From: Streptomyces sp. Act143 | Lineage (GTDB): Bacteria > Actinomycetota > Actinomycetes > Streptomycetales > Streptomycetaceae | DNA length: 64,000 nt | Direction: 5' to 3' | Assembly (NCBI RefSeq): GCF_003143935.1 | Contig: NZ_QFRX01000001.1 | Span: forward strand, 3,146,292 to 3,210,291 | Shown: positions 15,446 through 24,438 of the stretch, piece after piece | How the letters are laid out: the number at the start of each line of letters is the position of its first letter | How positions within the stretch are numbered: the first letter of the stretch is position 1 | Notes under the pieces: model-generated | The model's database searches: none | What the model saw: the letters and a program-made list of their open reading frames with translations, nothing else | Told to the model about the DNA's origin: nothing | Program-made: the position numbers and the translations under genes

Positions 15446-16805
15446 CACCAAGGACCTCAGCCAGACCGCGTACGACCACCTGTGGATGCACTTCACCCGC
15501 ATGTCCTCGTACGAGAAGTCGCCCGTCCCGACCATCGTCCGGGGCGAGGGCACCCACATCTACGACGACAAGGGCAAGCGCTACCTCGACGGTCTCGCGG
15601 GCCTGTTCGTGGTCCAGGCCGGCCACGGCCGCACCGAACTCGCCGAGACCGCCTTCAAGCAGGCGCAGGAGCTCGCGTTCTTCCCGGTGTGGTCCTACGC
15701 CCACCCCAAGGCCGTCGAGCTGGCCGAGCGCCTCGCGCACCACGCGCCCGGCGACCTCAACAAGGTCTTCTTCACCACCGGCGGCGGCGAGGCGGTCGAG
15801 ACCGCCTGGAAGCTGGCCAAGCAGTACTTCAAGCTGGTCGGCAAGCCCACCAAGTACAAGGTCATCTCCCGCGCGGTCGCCTACCACGGCACCCCGCAGG
15901 GCGCCCTGTCCATCACCGGCCTGCCCGGCCTGAAGGCCCCCTTCGAGCCGCTGGTCCCCGGCGCGCACAAGGTGCCGAACACCAACATCTACCGCGCCCC
16001 GATCCACGGCGACGACCCCGAGGCCTACGGCCGCTGGGCCGCCGACCAGATCGAGCAGCAGATCCTCTTCGAGGGCCCCGACACGGTCGCCGCGGTCTTC
16101 CTGGAGCCGGTCCAGAACGCGGGCGGCTGCTTCCCGCCCCCGCCCGGCTACTTCCAGCGGGTCCGCGAGATCTGCGACAAGTACGACGTCCTGCTGGTCT
16201 CGGACGAGGTCATCTGCGCCTTCGGCCGCCTGGGCACGATGTTCGCCTGCGACAAGTTCGACTACGTCCCGGACATGATCACCTGCGCCAAGGGCATGAC
16301 CTCGGGCTACTCCCCGATCGGCGCCTGCATCATCTCCGACCGCCTGGCCGAGCCGTTCTACAAGGGCGACAACACCTTCCTGCACGGCTACACCTTCGGC
16401 GGCCACCCGGTCTCCGCGGCCGTCGGCCTGGCCAACCTCGACCTGTTCGAGCGCGAGAACCTCAACCAGCACGTCCTCGACAACGAGGGCGCCTTCCGCG
16501 CCACCCTGGAGAAGCTGCACGACCTGCCGATCGTCGGCGACGTCCGCGGCAACGGCTTCTTCTACGGCATCGAACTGGTGAAGGACAAGGCGACGAAGGA
16601 GTCCTTCAACGACGAGGAGACCGAGCGCGTGCTCTACGGCTTCCTCTCCAAGGCCCTCTTCGACAACGGCCTGTACTGCCGTGCCGACGACCGTGGTGAC
16701 CCGGTCGTCCAGCTCGCCCCGCCGCTGATCTCCAACCAGGAGACCTTCGACGAGATCGAGCAGATCCTGCGCGCCACGCTCACGGAGGCGTGGACCAAGC
16801 TGTAA
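15441..16805 (+). CDS. Class III (omega) aminotransferase, probably for putrescine or a related amine
   Basis: 454 residues. PLP-dependent fold type I: GGGEAVETAWKLAKQY, the YHG turn (AVAYHGTPQG), VSDEVICAFGRLG, and the Schiff-base Lys near residue 284 in TCAKGMTSGYSP. Sequence style matches the putrescine/beta-alanine-pyruvate aminotransferase branch of Streptomyces. It would move the amino group to pyruvate or a similar acceptor and yield an aldehyde for the dehydrogenase at 13279. Start GTG at 15441, 20 nt after the Lrp gene, so probably one transcript. A strong hairpin follows. Confidence 0.88.
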   Translation: MSTKDLSQTAYDHLWMHFTRMSSYEKSPVPTIVRGEGTHIYDDKGKRYLDGLAGLFVVQAGHGRTELAETAFKQAQELAFFPVWSYAHPKAVELAERLAHHAPGDLNKVFFTTGGGEAVETAWKLAKQYFKLVGKPTKYKVISRAVAYHGTPQGALSITGLPGLKAPFEPLVPGAHKVPNTNIYRAPIHGDDPEAYGRWAADQIEQQILFEGPDTVAAVFLEPVQNAGGCFPPPPGYFQRVREICDKYDVLLVSDEVICAFGRLGTMFACDKFDYVPDMITCAKGMTSGYSPIGACIISDRLAEPFYKGDNTFLHGYTFGGHPVSAAVGLANLDLFERENLNQHVLDNEGAFRATLEKLHDLPIVGDVRGNGFFYGIELVKDKATKESFNDEETERVLYGFLSKALFDNGLYCRADDRGDPVVQLAPPLISNQETFDEIEQILRATLTEAWTKL

Positions 16806-16820
16806 CCCCCCGGCGGTTCC

Positions 16821-16867
16821 GCGGCCCGGGTGCACCCGTCCGAGTGAGAAGGGTGCACCCGGGCCGC
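16821..16867 (+). terminator. Hairpin terminator after the aminotransferase
   Basis: A perfect 17-bp stem (16821-16837 with 16851-16867) and a 13-nt loop, 15 nt after the stop codon. Confidence 0.85.
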
Positions 16868-16987
16868 GCGCTGTCCAGCGGCGCTGCCCCCAGTCCCTAG
16901 CGTGCCCTGTAACCGATCGGCCCTGTCTTCGTTCCCCCGCACGGGGGATCACCGCAGGGAAAACGGATCAGAAGAAGGTGTACGCGC

Positions 16988-17731
16988 ATGGAGGCCCCGC
17001 CCGACAACGACGTGCTCTGGGCACGAGCCCTGCACTTCACCCACCCCGACGGCTCGCCCGCGCTGGGCGGCGTCTCGCTCGGCGTCCGCGAGGGCGAGAT
17101 CCTCGCCGTGAGCGGCCCGCGCGGCAGCGGCAAGACGACCCTTCTGCACTGCCTGTCCGGGCTGATCCCCGCCCAGCGCGGCGAGGTCTGGTTCAACAGC
17201 GTCCCGGTGCACACCATGGGCCCGATGACCCGGGAGCGCCTGCGCCGCGACCGCTTCGGCTGGATCGACCCGGCACCGGTCCTCGTCCCCGAGCTCAACG
17301 TCTGGGAGAACGCCGCCCTCCCCCTGATGCTGCGCGGCACCAGCCGCCGCCGCGCCAAGGTCGCCGCCCTGGAGTGGCTGGAGCGCCTCGACATCGGTGA
17401 CAGAGCCCGCAGCCGACCCCACGAACTGACCCAGCCGGAGCGCCAGCGCGCCTGCATCGCACGGGCGTTGGCCCCCGCCCCGACCGTGCTCTTCGCGGAC
17501 GAACCGACGGCCCCGCTGCACCGCGCCGACCGCGGCCATGTGCTGCGCACCCTCACCACGGCGGCCCGCTCCCACGGCATCACGGTGGTGCTGGCCACCC
17601 ACGACCCCGACACGGCCGCGCTGGCGGACCGTACGGTGTCCCTCCTGGACGGCCGCCGCGTGCACACCGTCCACCTTCCGCCGGTCGCGGAACCGGCAGG
17701 CCAGGGGGCCGCGTGCTCGCTCTCCGTCTGA
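16988..17731 (+). CDS. ABC transporter ATP-binding protein with degenerate signature motif
   Basis: 247 residues. Walker A GPRGSGKTT at 43-51, Walker B VLFADEP near 165 and the switch His in ATHDPDT are intact. The family signature LSGGQ is replaced by HELTQPERQRACIARALA. The overall form is LolD/MacB-like, that is, an ATPase for an FtsX-type permease. The ATG at 16988 follows GAAGAAGG. It overlaps the permease gene at 17713 by 19 nt, so the two are coupled and form one transporter; its substrate is unknown. Confidence 0.85.
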   Translation: MEAPPDNDVLWARALHFTHPDGSPALGGVSLGVREGEILAVSGPRGSGKTTLLHCLSGLIPAQRGEVWFNSVPVHTMGPMTRERLRRDRFGWIDPAPVLVPELNVWENAALPLMLRGTSRRRAKVAALEWLERLDIGDRARSRPHELTQPERQRACIARALAPAPTVLFADEPTAPLHRADRGHVLRTLTTAARSHGITVVLATHDPDTAALADRTVSLLDGRRVHTVHLPPVAEPAGQGAACSLSV

Positions 17732-19104
17732 CCCGCGGCGCCCACCCGGCCGTCCACCTGCGCCGCCTCCTGGTGGCGGCGGCCACGGCCGGCACGGGCT
17801 TCCTCCTCCTCTGCACCCTCGGCTACGCGATGGCCCACCAGGACGACCCGCGCGGCTCCCTCCTCCGCCTGGCCTGGTGTCTGACCCCGCTGGCCGCCAC
17901 GGTCCACTTCGCCCTCGCGGTCGCCCGCACGGACCCGGGCACCCGCCCCCGCCCCGGCCTGGCGGCCATCGGCCTGGGCCCGGCCCGCCTGATGGCCGTC
18001 TCGGCGGCGACCACGGCCCTTTCCTGCCTCCTCGGCTCGATGCTGGCGCTCCTGTTCTTCCTCCACCTCCGCGGCGACCTCACGGGCATGCCGTTCGACG
18101 GCGCCGGAGCGGACTTCCTGGCCCCCGACAAACCCCTCCCGTTGCCGGCCGCCCTGACCCTGCTGGCCCTGGTCCCGGTGACCGCGTCCCTGACGGTGGC
18201 CCTGACGATGCGCCCACGGGACGACAGGCCGAAGGGGGCGGGGAGGTCGTACGGCAGGTTCGGGGCACGAGGCGCGACGGCTGCCAGGGAGACGTTCGGG
18301 TCGTACGGCCGCTTCAGGGCTCGCTCACCTGCGAACAGCCGATCCACCCAGTCCGCGGGCAGTCGTGCCGCTGGGGCGGCACGGGTGGGCGCTGCGGGTC
18401 CCCCCTCCGGCGGAGGCACCCCGCCGGCGCGGGCAAGCGAAACGCCCTCGACGGCAGCCCCCACCGACCCCAGCCCTCTCGGCACCCTCCCACCGATCCC
18501 CCGAGAGACCCCCAGAGGCCTCCCCTGGGGCATCGCGGTACTGGCGGCCGGCCTCGCCGTAGAGGCGTACGCGGGCAAGCAAGACACCACCCCCCTCCCA
18601 GGCGGCCTCACCGGGGGAGCCCCCGCCACGCTCATCGGCTGGCTCCTCACCGCCGCAGGCCTCGCCATCGCCGGCCCCGGCCTCACCCACCTCTGCGGCC
18701 GCCTCCTCCAGTCCGCCCGCCCCGGCGCCCTCCGCCTCCTGGCAGGCCGCGTCCTGATGGCGGAAGCCACCCGCATCGGCCGCCCCCTGGGCGTGGTCTG
18801 CGCGGTCGTCTCCGGCACGTACGCCATGCGCACGCTCCACAGCACGGCGACCGCCCCGGACGTCGGCCCCCTCACCACCCTCGGCCTGTTCCTGGTCACC
18901 GGCTGCACCCTGGCCACGCTCGCCACCGCGGCCGTGGAGGCGAAACACGCCCGCGCCGACACCACCGCGGCGCTCCTCCGCCTCGGCGCTCCCGCCACGA
19001 TGCTCCGCAGCGCGGCGGCTCTCCGGGCAGGCGCCGTCCTGGCCCTGTTCGGCCCGCTCACCCTGATCGTGGCGGAACTGGCGGCACTCCCCCTGACCCG
19101 CTGA
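17713..19104 (+). CDS. ABC permease / multi-helix membrane protein with an inserted low-complexity segment
   Basis: 463 residues. About four helices fill residues 15-170, and about five more fill 270-460 (for example LLTAAGLAIAGPGLTHLCG and LFGPLTLIVAELAALPL), like a divided FtsX-type permease. Residues about 172-265 are hydrophilic, rich in Gly/Arg/Ser/Ala and unlike a folded domain. Their DNA contains a palindromic sequence and local repeats. GTG at 17713 lies inside the ATPase gene. It presumably works with that ATPase; the extra segment probably lies in a loop. Confidence 0.75.
   Translation: MLALRLTRGAHPAVHLRRLLVAAATAGTGFLLLCTLGYAMAHQDDPRGSLLRLAWCLTPLAATVHFALAVARTDPGTRPRPGLAAIGLGPARLMAVSAATTALSCLLGSMLALLFFLHLRGDLTGMPFDGAGADFLAPDKPLPLPAALTLLALVPVTASLTVALTMRPRDDRPKGAGRSYGRFGARGATAARETFGSYGRFRARSPANSRSTQSAGSRAAGAARVGAAGPPSGGGTPPARASETPSTAAPTDPSPLGTLPPIPRETPRGLPWGIAVLAAGLAVEAYAGKQDTTPLPGGLTGGAPATLIGWLLTAAGLAIAGPGLTHLCGRLLQSARPGALRLLAGRVLMAEATRIGRPLGVVCAVVSGTYAMRTLHSTATAPDVGPLTTLGLFLVTGCTLATLATAAVEAKHARADTTAALLRLGAPATMLRSAAALRAGAVLALFGPLTLIVAELAALPLTR
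18241..18440 (+). repeat. Repeat-like segment with palindrome inside a coding sequence
   Basis: It holds the hairpin GTGCCG-CTGGGG-CGGCAC at 18365-18382 in the context CAGTCGTGCCGCTGGGGCGG, which I recall as a short dispersed palindromic sequence of Streptomyces genomes. A diverged internal duplication of GTCGTACGGC with its flank lies at 18247 and 18300. The segment keeps the reading frame open. Confidence 0.55.
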
Positions 19105-19203
19105 TCACAGGCCGCCGAAAAAAGATCTCCGGGCGCCGATGAGTTCTTGATCCGCCCCCGGTCTACCCACCGAACAGCACACACCCCGATGGGAGAGACC
19201 ACG

Positions 19204-19623
19204 ATGACCGCGACGCCCTACCAGCAGATGATCTTCGTCAACCTGCCCGTGAACGACCTGGACGCGTCGAAGAAGTTCTTCACGGAGCTCGGCTACTCGA
19301 TCAACCCCCAGTTCAGCGACGACAACGCGGCCTCCGTCGTGATCAGCGACACCATCGTCGCGATGCTGCTCACCAAGCCCTTCTACGCCACGTTCACCGA
19401 CAAGGAGATCGCGGACGCGACGAAGACCAGCGAGGTGCTGGTCTGCCTGAGCGCCGAGAGCCGCGAGAAGGTGGACGACCTGGTCGAGAAGGCCGTCGCC
19501 GCGGGCGGCACCGCCTCGGCGAAGGTGCAGGACATGGGTTTCATGTACGGCCGCGCCTTCGACGACCTCGACGGCCACACCTGGGAGGTCGTGTGGATGG
19601 ACCCGACGGCGGTACAGGGCTGA
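19204..19623 (+). CDS. VOC (glyoxalase/bleomycin resistance) family protein
   Basis: 139 residues with the two beta-alpha-beta-beta-beta halves of a vicinal oxygen chelate protein: MIFVNLPVNDLDASKKFFTE at the start and DDLDGHTWEVVWMDP at the end. Only some of the usual metal ligands are obvious, so an enzyme activity cannot be claimed. The ATG at 19204 follows GGGAGAGA; no signal peptide. Single gene; the reading frame would extend upstream but without homology. Confidence 0.85.
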   Translation: MTATPYQQMIFVNLPVNDLDASKKFFTELGYSINPQFSDDNAASVVISDTIVAMLLTKPFYATFTDKEIADATKTSEVLVCLSAESREKVDDLVEKAVAAGGTASAKVQDMGFMYGRAFDDLDGHTWEVVWMDPTAVQG

Positions 19624-19659
19624 ACCGTTCCCGGAAGGCGCCGTGTCTAGCATGGGCGG

Positions 19660-20781
19660 GTGCAGACGATGCCCGCCCATGCGGCCCACCACGACGACCG
19701 TGAGATCGAGACGCTCGAGGAGTTCGACGCGACCGTCTCGGCCCGCCGCTCACTGGCCGGATTCCGTGTCCAGGCCGTTGATCTGACCGACCGCACCCGG
19801 GAGTTGCTCGCCACGGACACGGCGGACGCGGTGTTCCTCGGCTGCCCGATGCGCGAGAACGCGGCCGCCAAGGTACGCGCGGACGGCGCGATGGTCTTCC
19901 CGCCCGTACCGCACCTGCCCTTCGACCCGTACCGGGGCCTGCTCTACTCCCCGGACGAACTCTTCACCGGCCTCGACAAGGGCTACGAGGAGACGCTGGA
20001 CGCCCGCGCGTACGCCTGGTTCCAGCAGACCAAGGCCGACGGCGACATATTCGCCTCGATGCTCCGCTCGATCCACGACGACGCCGTCTCCGACGCCCTC
20101 GACGAACTCCTGCGCGGCACACGGGTGGTGGGCGTCATGGGCGGCCACGCGATGGGCCGCGGCACGGAGGCGTACGCCGGTGCCGCCCGCCTCGGCCGGG
20201 AGCTGACCCGGGCCGGCCTCACCGTCGCCACCGGCGGCGGACCCGGCGCGATGGAGGCGGCCAACCTCGGCGCGTACGCCGCCCCGTACGACGACGAGAT
20301 GCTCACCGAGGCCCTGCAACTCCTGGCCAAGGCGCCGAAGTTCACCCCGTCGATCACCGACTGGGCGGCCGCCGCCTTCGAGGTGCGGGCGCACTGGCCG
20401 AAGGGCGGCACGTCCGTCGGCATCCCGACCTGGTTCTACGGCCACGAGCCGCCGAACCCGTTCGCGTCGCACATCGCCAAGTACTTCGCCAACGCCACCC
20501 GCGAGGACGGCCTGCTGGCCCGCTCGAACGCGGGTGTGGTGTTCCTGCCGGGCGCCGCCGGCACCGTACAGGAGATCTTCGACAACGCGACGCCCAACTA
20601 CTACGAGTCGCGGGGCGAGCCGACGCCGATGGTGCTCGTCGACCGGGCGCACTGGACCGAGCGGCTGCCGACCTGGCCGCTGCTGACGGCACTTGCGCGG
20701 GAACGTTCGATGGAGTCGCGAATCGCCCTGGTTGACCGAATCGAGGAGGCCCCGGAGGCGTTGAAACGTCTCGGTGGTTAA
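19660..20781 (+). CDS. LOG-family (lysine decarboxylase-like) Rossmann protein, variant
   Basis: 373 residues, longer than typical LOG proteins of about 190. An N-terminal domain of some 150 residues (ATDTADAVFLGCPM, then a YRGLLYSPDELF segment) precedes the LOG-type Rossmann fold with VVGVMGGHAMGRG, ATGGGPGAMEAAN and PGAAGTVQEIFDN. The canonical PGGxGTxxE is here PGAAGTVQE. LOG proteins release base from nucleoside monophosphates; activity of this variant is not certain. The GTG at 19660 has TAGCAT six nt upstream, which suits a leaderless transcript. Confidence 0.75.
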   Translation: MQTMPAHAAHHDDREIETLEEFDATVSARRSLAGFRVQAVDLTDRTRELLATDTADAVFLGCPMRENAAAKVRADGAMVFPPVPHLPFDPYRGLLYSPDELFTGLDKGYEETLDARAYAWFQQTKADGDIFASMLRSIHDDAVSDALDELLRGTRVVGVMGGHAMGRGTEAYAGAARLGRELTRAGLTVATGGGPGAMEAANLGAYAAPYDDEMLTEALQLLAKAPKFTPSITDWAAAAFEVRAHWPKGGTSVGIPTWFYGHEPPNPFASHIAKYFANATREDGLLARSNAGVVFLPGAAGTVQEIFDNATPNYYESRGEPTPMVLVDRAHWTERLPTWPLLTALARERSMESRIALVDRIEEAPEALKRLGG

Positions 20782-20819
20782 TAAGCAGGCAAAGCCAATG
20801 CCCTTGATGCGCTCACGCG

Positions 20820-20847
20820 TTGACACTACTTACGCCGCACTTATAAA
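20820..20847 (+). promoter_or_regulatory. Housekeeping-type promoter TTGACA-16-TATAAA
   Basis: TTGACA at 20820-20825 and TATAAA at 20842-20847 with a 16-nt spacer, about 95 nt before the LAETG-protein start. Near-consensus for the principal vegetative sigma factor. Confidence 0.7.
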
Positions 20848-20943
20848 CCTGTGAGCCTCTTGGGAATGGTGTTGTCGCATCCCGTGATGTTCCGTCACCA
20901 CTCCTCCCACCCCCCGCAATTGCGCTTCCCGTAAAGGACAAAC

Positions 20944-21642
20944 GTGGCAGTTCTGTCCATATCCCGTCGCACCGTCGCCCGTTCCGTGCGTGCCCTCGGT
21001 GTCGCCTCCGCCTCCGCCGCGCTCGCGCTCGGTGTCGCCGGCAACGCGCTGGCGTGCAACATCAACGAGTTCTCCGCCGAAGCCAAGTGCGACGGCACCC
21101 AGGGCGTCATCACCGTCACCGACGTCGACAAGGCCGGCGTCGAGGCCACCGTCTCCGTGTACCTGGTGGAGAACAACGCCGACGTCCGCAAGGTCGGCGA
21201 GCAGACGGTCAAGGGCTCCAAGGCGGGCACGACCATCACCTTCGAGGAGGACTGGGCACCCAACGCGGAGTACCGCGTCCACGTCGAAGCCCAGCCGTAC
21301 ATCAAGGGTGAGGACATCAAGCCGAACCTGACGACCCCGGCCACGGCCTGCGGCAAGGACGAGGAGTCCCCGACGCCGACCCCGACGCCGTCGGAGTCCG
21401 CCTCGACGCCCGCCGAGGAGACCGGGACCCCGACCCCGTCGGCCTCGGAGAGCGAGAGCACCGCCCCGGCCGGCTCCACCCCGAGCAGCGCCCCGTCGGC
21501 CGCCGGTGAGTCCAACCTCGCCGAGACCGGTGCCAACTCCAACACCGGCATGATCGCGGGCATCGCGATCGCCCTGGTCGCCATCGGCGGCGGCGCGGTC
21601 TTCTTCGGCCTGCGTCGCCGTGGAGCGAGCAGCAGCCGATAA
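20944..21642 (+). CDS. LAETG sortase-anchored cell-wall protein
   Basis: 232 residues: a signal peptide to about residue 38 (ending GVAGNALA), a domain of about 105 residues with two cysteines ([12 protein letters not shown]) and beta-rich sequence, a Ser/Thr/Pro/Glu stalk, and a complete sorting signal (LAETG, a 20-residue helix [19 protein letters not shown], then RRR). LAXTG is the motif recognised by Streptomyces class E sortases, so the protein should be joined to peptidoglycan. The GTG at 20944 has AAAGGACAA upstream. Own promoter and a strong terminator; abundant-protein layout. Confidence 0.88.
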   Translation: MAVLSISRRTVARSVRALGVASASAALALGVAGNALACNINEFSAEAKCDGTQGVITVTDVDKAGVEATVSVYLVENNADVRKVGEQTVKGSKAGTTITFEEDWAPNAEYRVHVEAQPYIKGEDIKPNLTTPATACGKDEESPTPTPTPSESASTPAEETGTPTPSASESESTAPAGSTPSSAPSAAGESNLAETGANSNTGMIAGIAIALVAIGGGAVFFGLRRRGASSSR

Positions 21643-21656
21643 GCACGGCACGCACG

Positions 21657-21698
21657 CGGGTGTGGCCCGTCCCCTGTCGAGGGGACGGGCCACACCCG
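21657..21698. terminator. Hairpin terminator, 19-bp perfect stem
   Basis: Left arm 21657-21675, loop GTCG, right arm 21680-21698, between the convergent LAETG gene and thiQ-like gene. Confidence 0.9.
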
Positions 21699-21742
21699 TA
21701 TCCGTGCCGCCACCCGGCCGGGCCCGCCCAGGGAGGGCCCGG

Positions 21743-22774
21743 TCAACCGAGCACGGCGACCTCGGCCACGTCGAACTCCACCCCCACCACGTCCCCCACC
21801 GCCGGCGCCTCCCGCAACGCACACGCCGCGTCCAGCAGCGGTGCGCCCCCGTCCCCCTCCGGACGCAGCCGCACCGTGACATGCGTGCCCTTGAAGGTGC
21901 GGGCCGTGACGGAACACCGCAGTCCGGCGAGTCCGGCGTCCACGATCCGCACCCCGGTGGGCCGCACCAACAGGCTCCGCACCCCCTGGGGGGCTCCCTC
22001 GGGGACCGGCACCTTGCCCCACGGCGTGTCCGCGGCCTCGCCGCCGACCGTCACCTCGACGACGTTCTCGAAGCCGAGGAAGCGTGCGACGAACTCGTCC
22101 GCCGGCCGCTGCCACACCTCCAGCGGCGTACCGGACTGGGCGATCCGCCCGTCCCGCATCACCACCACCCGGTCAGCCAGGGCGAACGCCTCACCCTGGT
22201 CGTGGGTGACCGCGAGCACGGTCGTGCCCAACCGCCCGAACAACTCCCGCAGTTCGACGACCAGCCGCTCCCGCAGCGAACGGTCGAGCTGCCCGAGCGG
22301 CTCGTCCAGCATCAGCAGCCGCGGCCGGGGCGCGAGCGCCCGTGCTAGCGCCACCCGCTGCTGTTCACCCCCGGAAAGCGAGGCGACGGCTCGCGAGGCG
22401 GCTCCGGGCAGCCCGACGAGGTCGAGCAACTCCCCGACCCGACCGGCCTGTTCGCCCTTGGGGGCGCCGTGCATCCGCAGCCCGAACGCCACGTTCGCGC
22501 CCACGTCCCGCTGCGGGAACAGCTGATGGTCCTGGAACATCAGCCCCACCCCGCGCTTGTGCGCGGGCACCCTCGACTGGTCCCGCCCGTCGAGCGACAC
22601 CCGCCCGCCGTCGAGCGGTTGCAGTCCCGCCACCGCCCGCAGCAGCGTCGACTTCCCGCTCCCGCTCGGCCCCAGCACGCACACGATCTCGTGCTCGGCA
22701 ACGGACAGATCGACCCCGTCCAGCACGGCCCGCCCGCCGAGGCGAACCGTCGCACCCTCCAGCGCCAGCAGCAT
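21743..22774 (-). CDS. thiQ: Thiamine ABC transporter ATP-binding protein
   Basis: 343 residues. Walker A GPSGSGKS at 35-42, the Q-loop in MFQDHQLFP, signature LSGGEQQR, Walker B LLMLDEP and the switch His in AVTHDQ are all intact. The last 110 residues form an accessory regulatory domain. The ATG at 22774 overlaps the permease stop as ATGA. It energises the ThiP-like permease; the TPP riboswitch upstream of the operon supports thiamine as substrate, although sequence alone would also allow iron or a similar ion. Confidence 0.85.
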   Translation of the reverse strand: MLLALEGATVRLGGRAVLDGVDLSVAEHEIVCVLGPSGSGKSTLLRAVAGLQPLDGGRVSLDGRDQSRVPAHKRGVGLMFQDHQLFPQRDVGANVAFGLRMHGAPKGEQAGRVGELLDLVGLPGAASRAVASLSGGEQQRVALARALAPRPRLLMLDEPLGQLDRSLRERLVVELRELFGRLGTTVLAVTHDQGEAFALADRVVVMRDGRIAQSGTPLEVWQRPADEFVARFLGFENVVEVTVGGEAADTPWGKVPVPEGAPQGVRSLLVRPTGVRIVDAGLAGLRCSVTARTFKGTHVTVRLRPEGDGGAPLLDAACALREAPAVGDVVGVEFDVAEVAVLG

Positions 22775-24438
22775 CAGAACTCCCCGGTCCGGTCCGTCCG
22801 CAGCCGCTCCAGCACCAGCAGCGCCACCGCGCACACCACCATCAGAATCGTCGAAAGGGCCATCGCCTGCCCGTAGTTGAGCTCACCGGCGCGCCCGAGC
22901 AGCCGCGCCACGGCAACCGGCAGCGTGGGGTTGTCGGGCCGCGCGATGAACACGGTCGCCCCGAACTCCCCCAGCGACACGGCGAAGGCGAACCCGGCCG
23001 CGACCAGCAGCGCCCGCCGCACCATCGGCAGGTCCACCTCCCGCCACACCCGCCACGGCGACGCCCCCAGCACGGCCGCGGCCTCCCGCAACCGCTGGTC
23101 GACGGCCCGCAGCACCGGCAGCATGGTCCGCACGACGAAGGGCACCCCGACCAGCGCCTGCGCCAGCGGCACCAGAATCCACGAGGCCCGCAGATCCAGC
23201 GGCGGCTCGTCGAGCGCGATGAGGAATCCGAACCCGACCGTCACCGCCGACACCCCCAGCGGCAGCATCAGCAGCGCGTCGAAGCCCCGTACGAACCGCC
23301 CCGCGTCCCGCCGCGTCAGCGCGGCCGCGGCGAGGCCGCCGATCAGCACGGCGATGGCGGTGGCGGCGACGGCGTACGAGAGGGAGTTGCCGATCGCGTC
23401 GATCGGCGGGACCAGGAAGACTCCCCCGTCGGAGGAGGTCAGCGCCCGGTAGTACCCGAAGTCCGGTGCGTCGAGCGAGCGTTGCACCAGCACGCCGAGC
23501 GGCAGCAGAAGCAGTACGACGACGGTCAGCAGCACCCCGCCCAGCAGGGCCCACTGCCCCGCCCCGCGTGGCCGCCGGGCCGTGACCGACGCGTCCACCA
23601 GCCGCAGCGCGGTCTCCCGCCGGCGTACGGTCCAGGCGTGCAGCGCGAGGATCGCGCCCACCGCCACGAACTGGATGATCGTGAGGACCGCGGCGGTCGC
23701 GAGGTCGAAGATCTCCGAGGTCTGCCGGTAGATCTCCACTTCGAGGGTCGAGAAGGTCGGCCCGCCGAGGATCTGCACCACACCGAAGGAGGTGAAGGTG
23801 AACAGGAAGACCATGAGCGCGGCGGCGGCCACGGCGGGACCGAGCGCGGGCAGGGTCACCTTCCGCCAGGCCGCGAAGCGTGACGCGCCCAGCATCCGCG
23901 CCGCCTCTTCCTGCCGCGGGTCGAGCTGCGCCCACAGCCCGCCCACCGTCCGTACGACGACGGCGTAGTTGAAGAAGACGTGCGCGAGCAGGATCGCCCA
24001 CACGGTGGTGTCCAGGCGTACGCCCCACAGCTCGTCGAGCAGCCCGCCACGGCCGACCAGCGCCAGGAAGGCCGTACCGACGACGACGGTCGGCAGCACG
24101 AAGGGGACGGTGACCACGGCCCGCAGGACCTGTTTGCCCGGGAAGTCGAGCCGGGCGAAGACATAGGCACCCGGCAGGGCGACCAGCAGGGTGAGCGCGG
24201 TGGAGACGAGGGCCTGCCAGGTGGTGAACCACAGGACGTGCCGGATGTCGGACTGCGCGAGGACGTCCCACACCCGCCCGAACCGCCAGCTCCCGTCGAT
24301 CTTCAGACCGCGGGTGACGATCGCGGCGACGGGATAGGCGAAGAAGACGCCGAAGAACGCGACGGGCAGGGCCATCAGCCCGAGCCGCGCCGCGTTCCCC
24401 TTGAGGCGCGGGGTTACTTCAGTACGAGCGAGGTCCAC
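22774..24438 (-). CDS. thiP: Thiamine ABC transporter permease, two fused membrane domains
   Basis: 554 residues with about 12 membrane helices and two permease domains, each with an EAA-type loop (EEAARMLGASRFAAWRKVTL and REAAAVLGASPWRVWREVDL). This duplicated form is typical of ThiP/FbpB-type permeases. Start at 24438 lies inside the end of the binding-protein gene (25-nt overlap); its stop overlaps the start of thiQ. Member of the riboswitch-controlled operon. Confidence 0.87.
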   Translation of the reverse strand: MDLARTEVTPRLKGNAARLGLMALPVAFFGVFFAYPVAAIVTRGLKIDGSWRFGRVWDVLAQSDIRHVLWFTTWQALVSTALTLLVALPGAYVFARLDFPGKQVLRAVVTVPFVLPTVVVGTAFLALVGRGGLLDELWGVRLDTTVWAILLAHVFFNYAVVVRTVGGLWAQLDPRQEEAARMLGASRFAAWRKVTLPALGPAVAAAALMVFLFTFTSFGVVQILGGPTFSTLEVEIYRQTSEIFDLATAAVLTIIQFVAVGAILALHAWTVRRRETALRLVDASVTARRPRGAGQWALLGGVLLTVVVLLLLPLGVLVQRSLDAPDFGYYRALTSSDGGVFLVPPIDAIGNSLSYAVAATAIAVLIGGLAAAALTRRDAGRFVRGFDALLMLPLGVSAVTVGFGFLIALDEPPLDLRASWILVPLAQALVGVPFVVRTMLPVLRAVDQRLREAAAVLGASPWRVWREVDLPMVRRALLVAAGFAFAVSLGEFGATVFIARPDNPTLPVAVARLLGRAGELNYGQAMALSTILMVVCAVALLVLERLRTDRTGEF

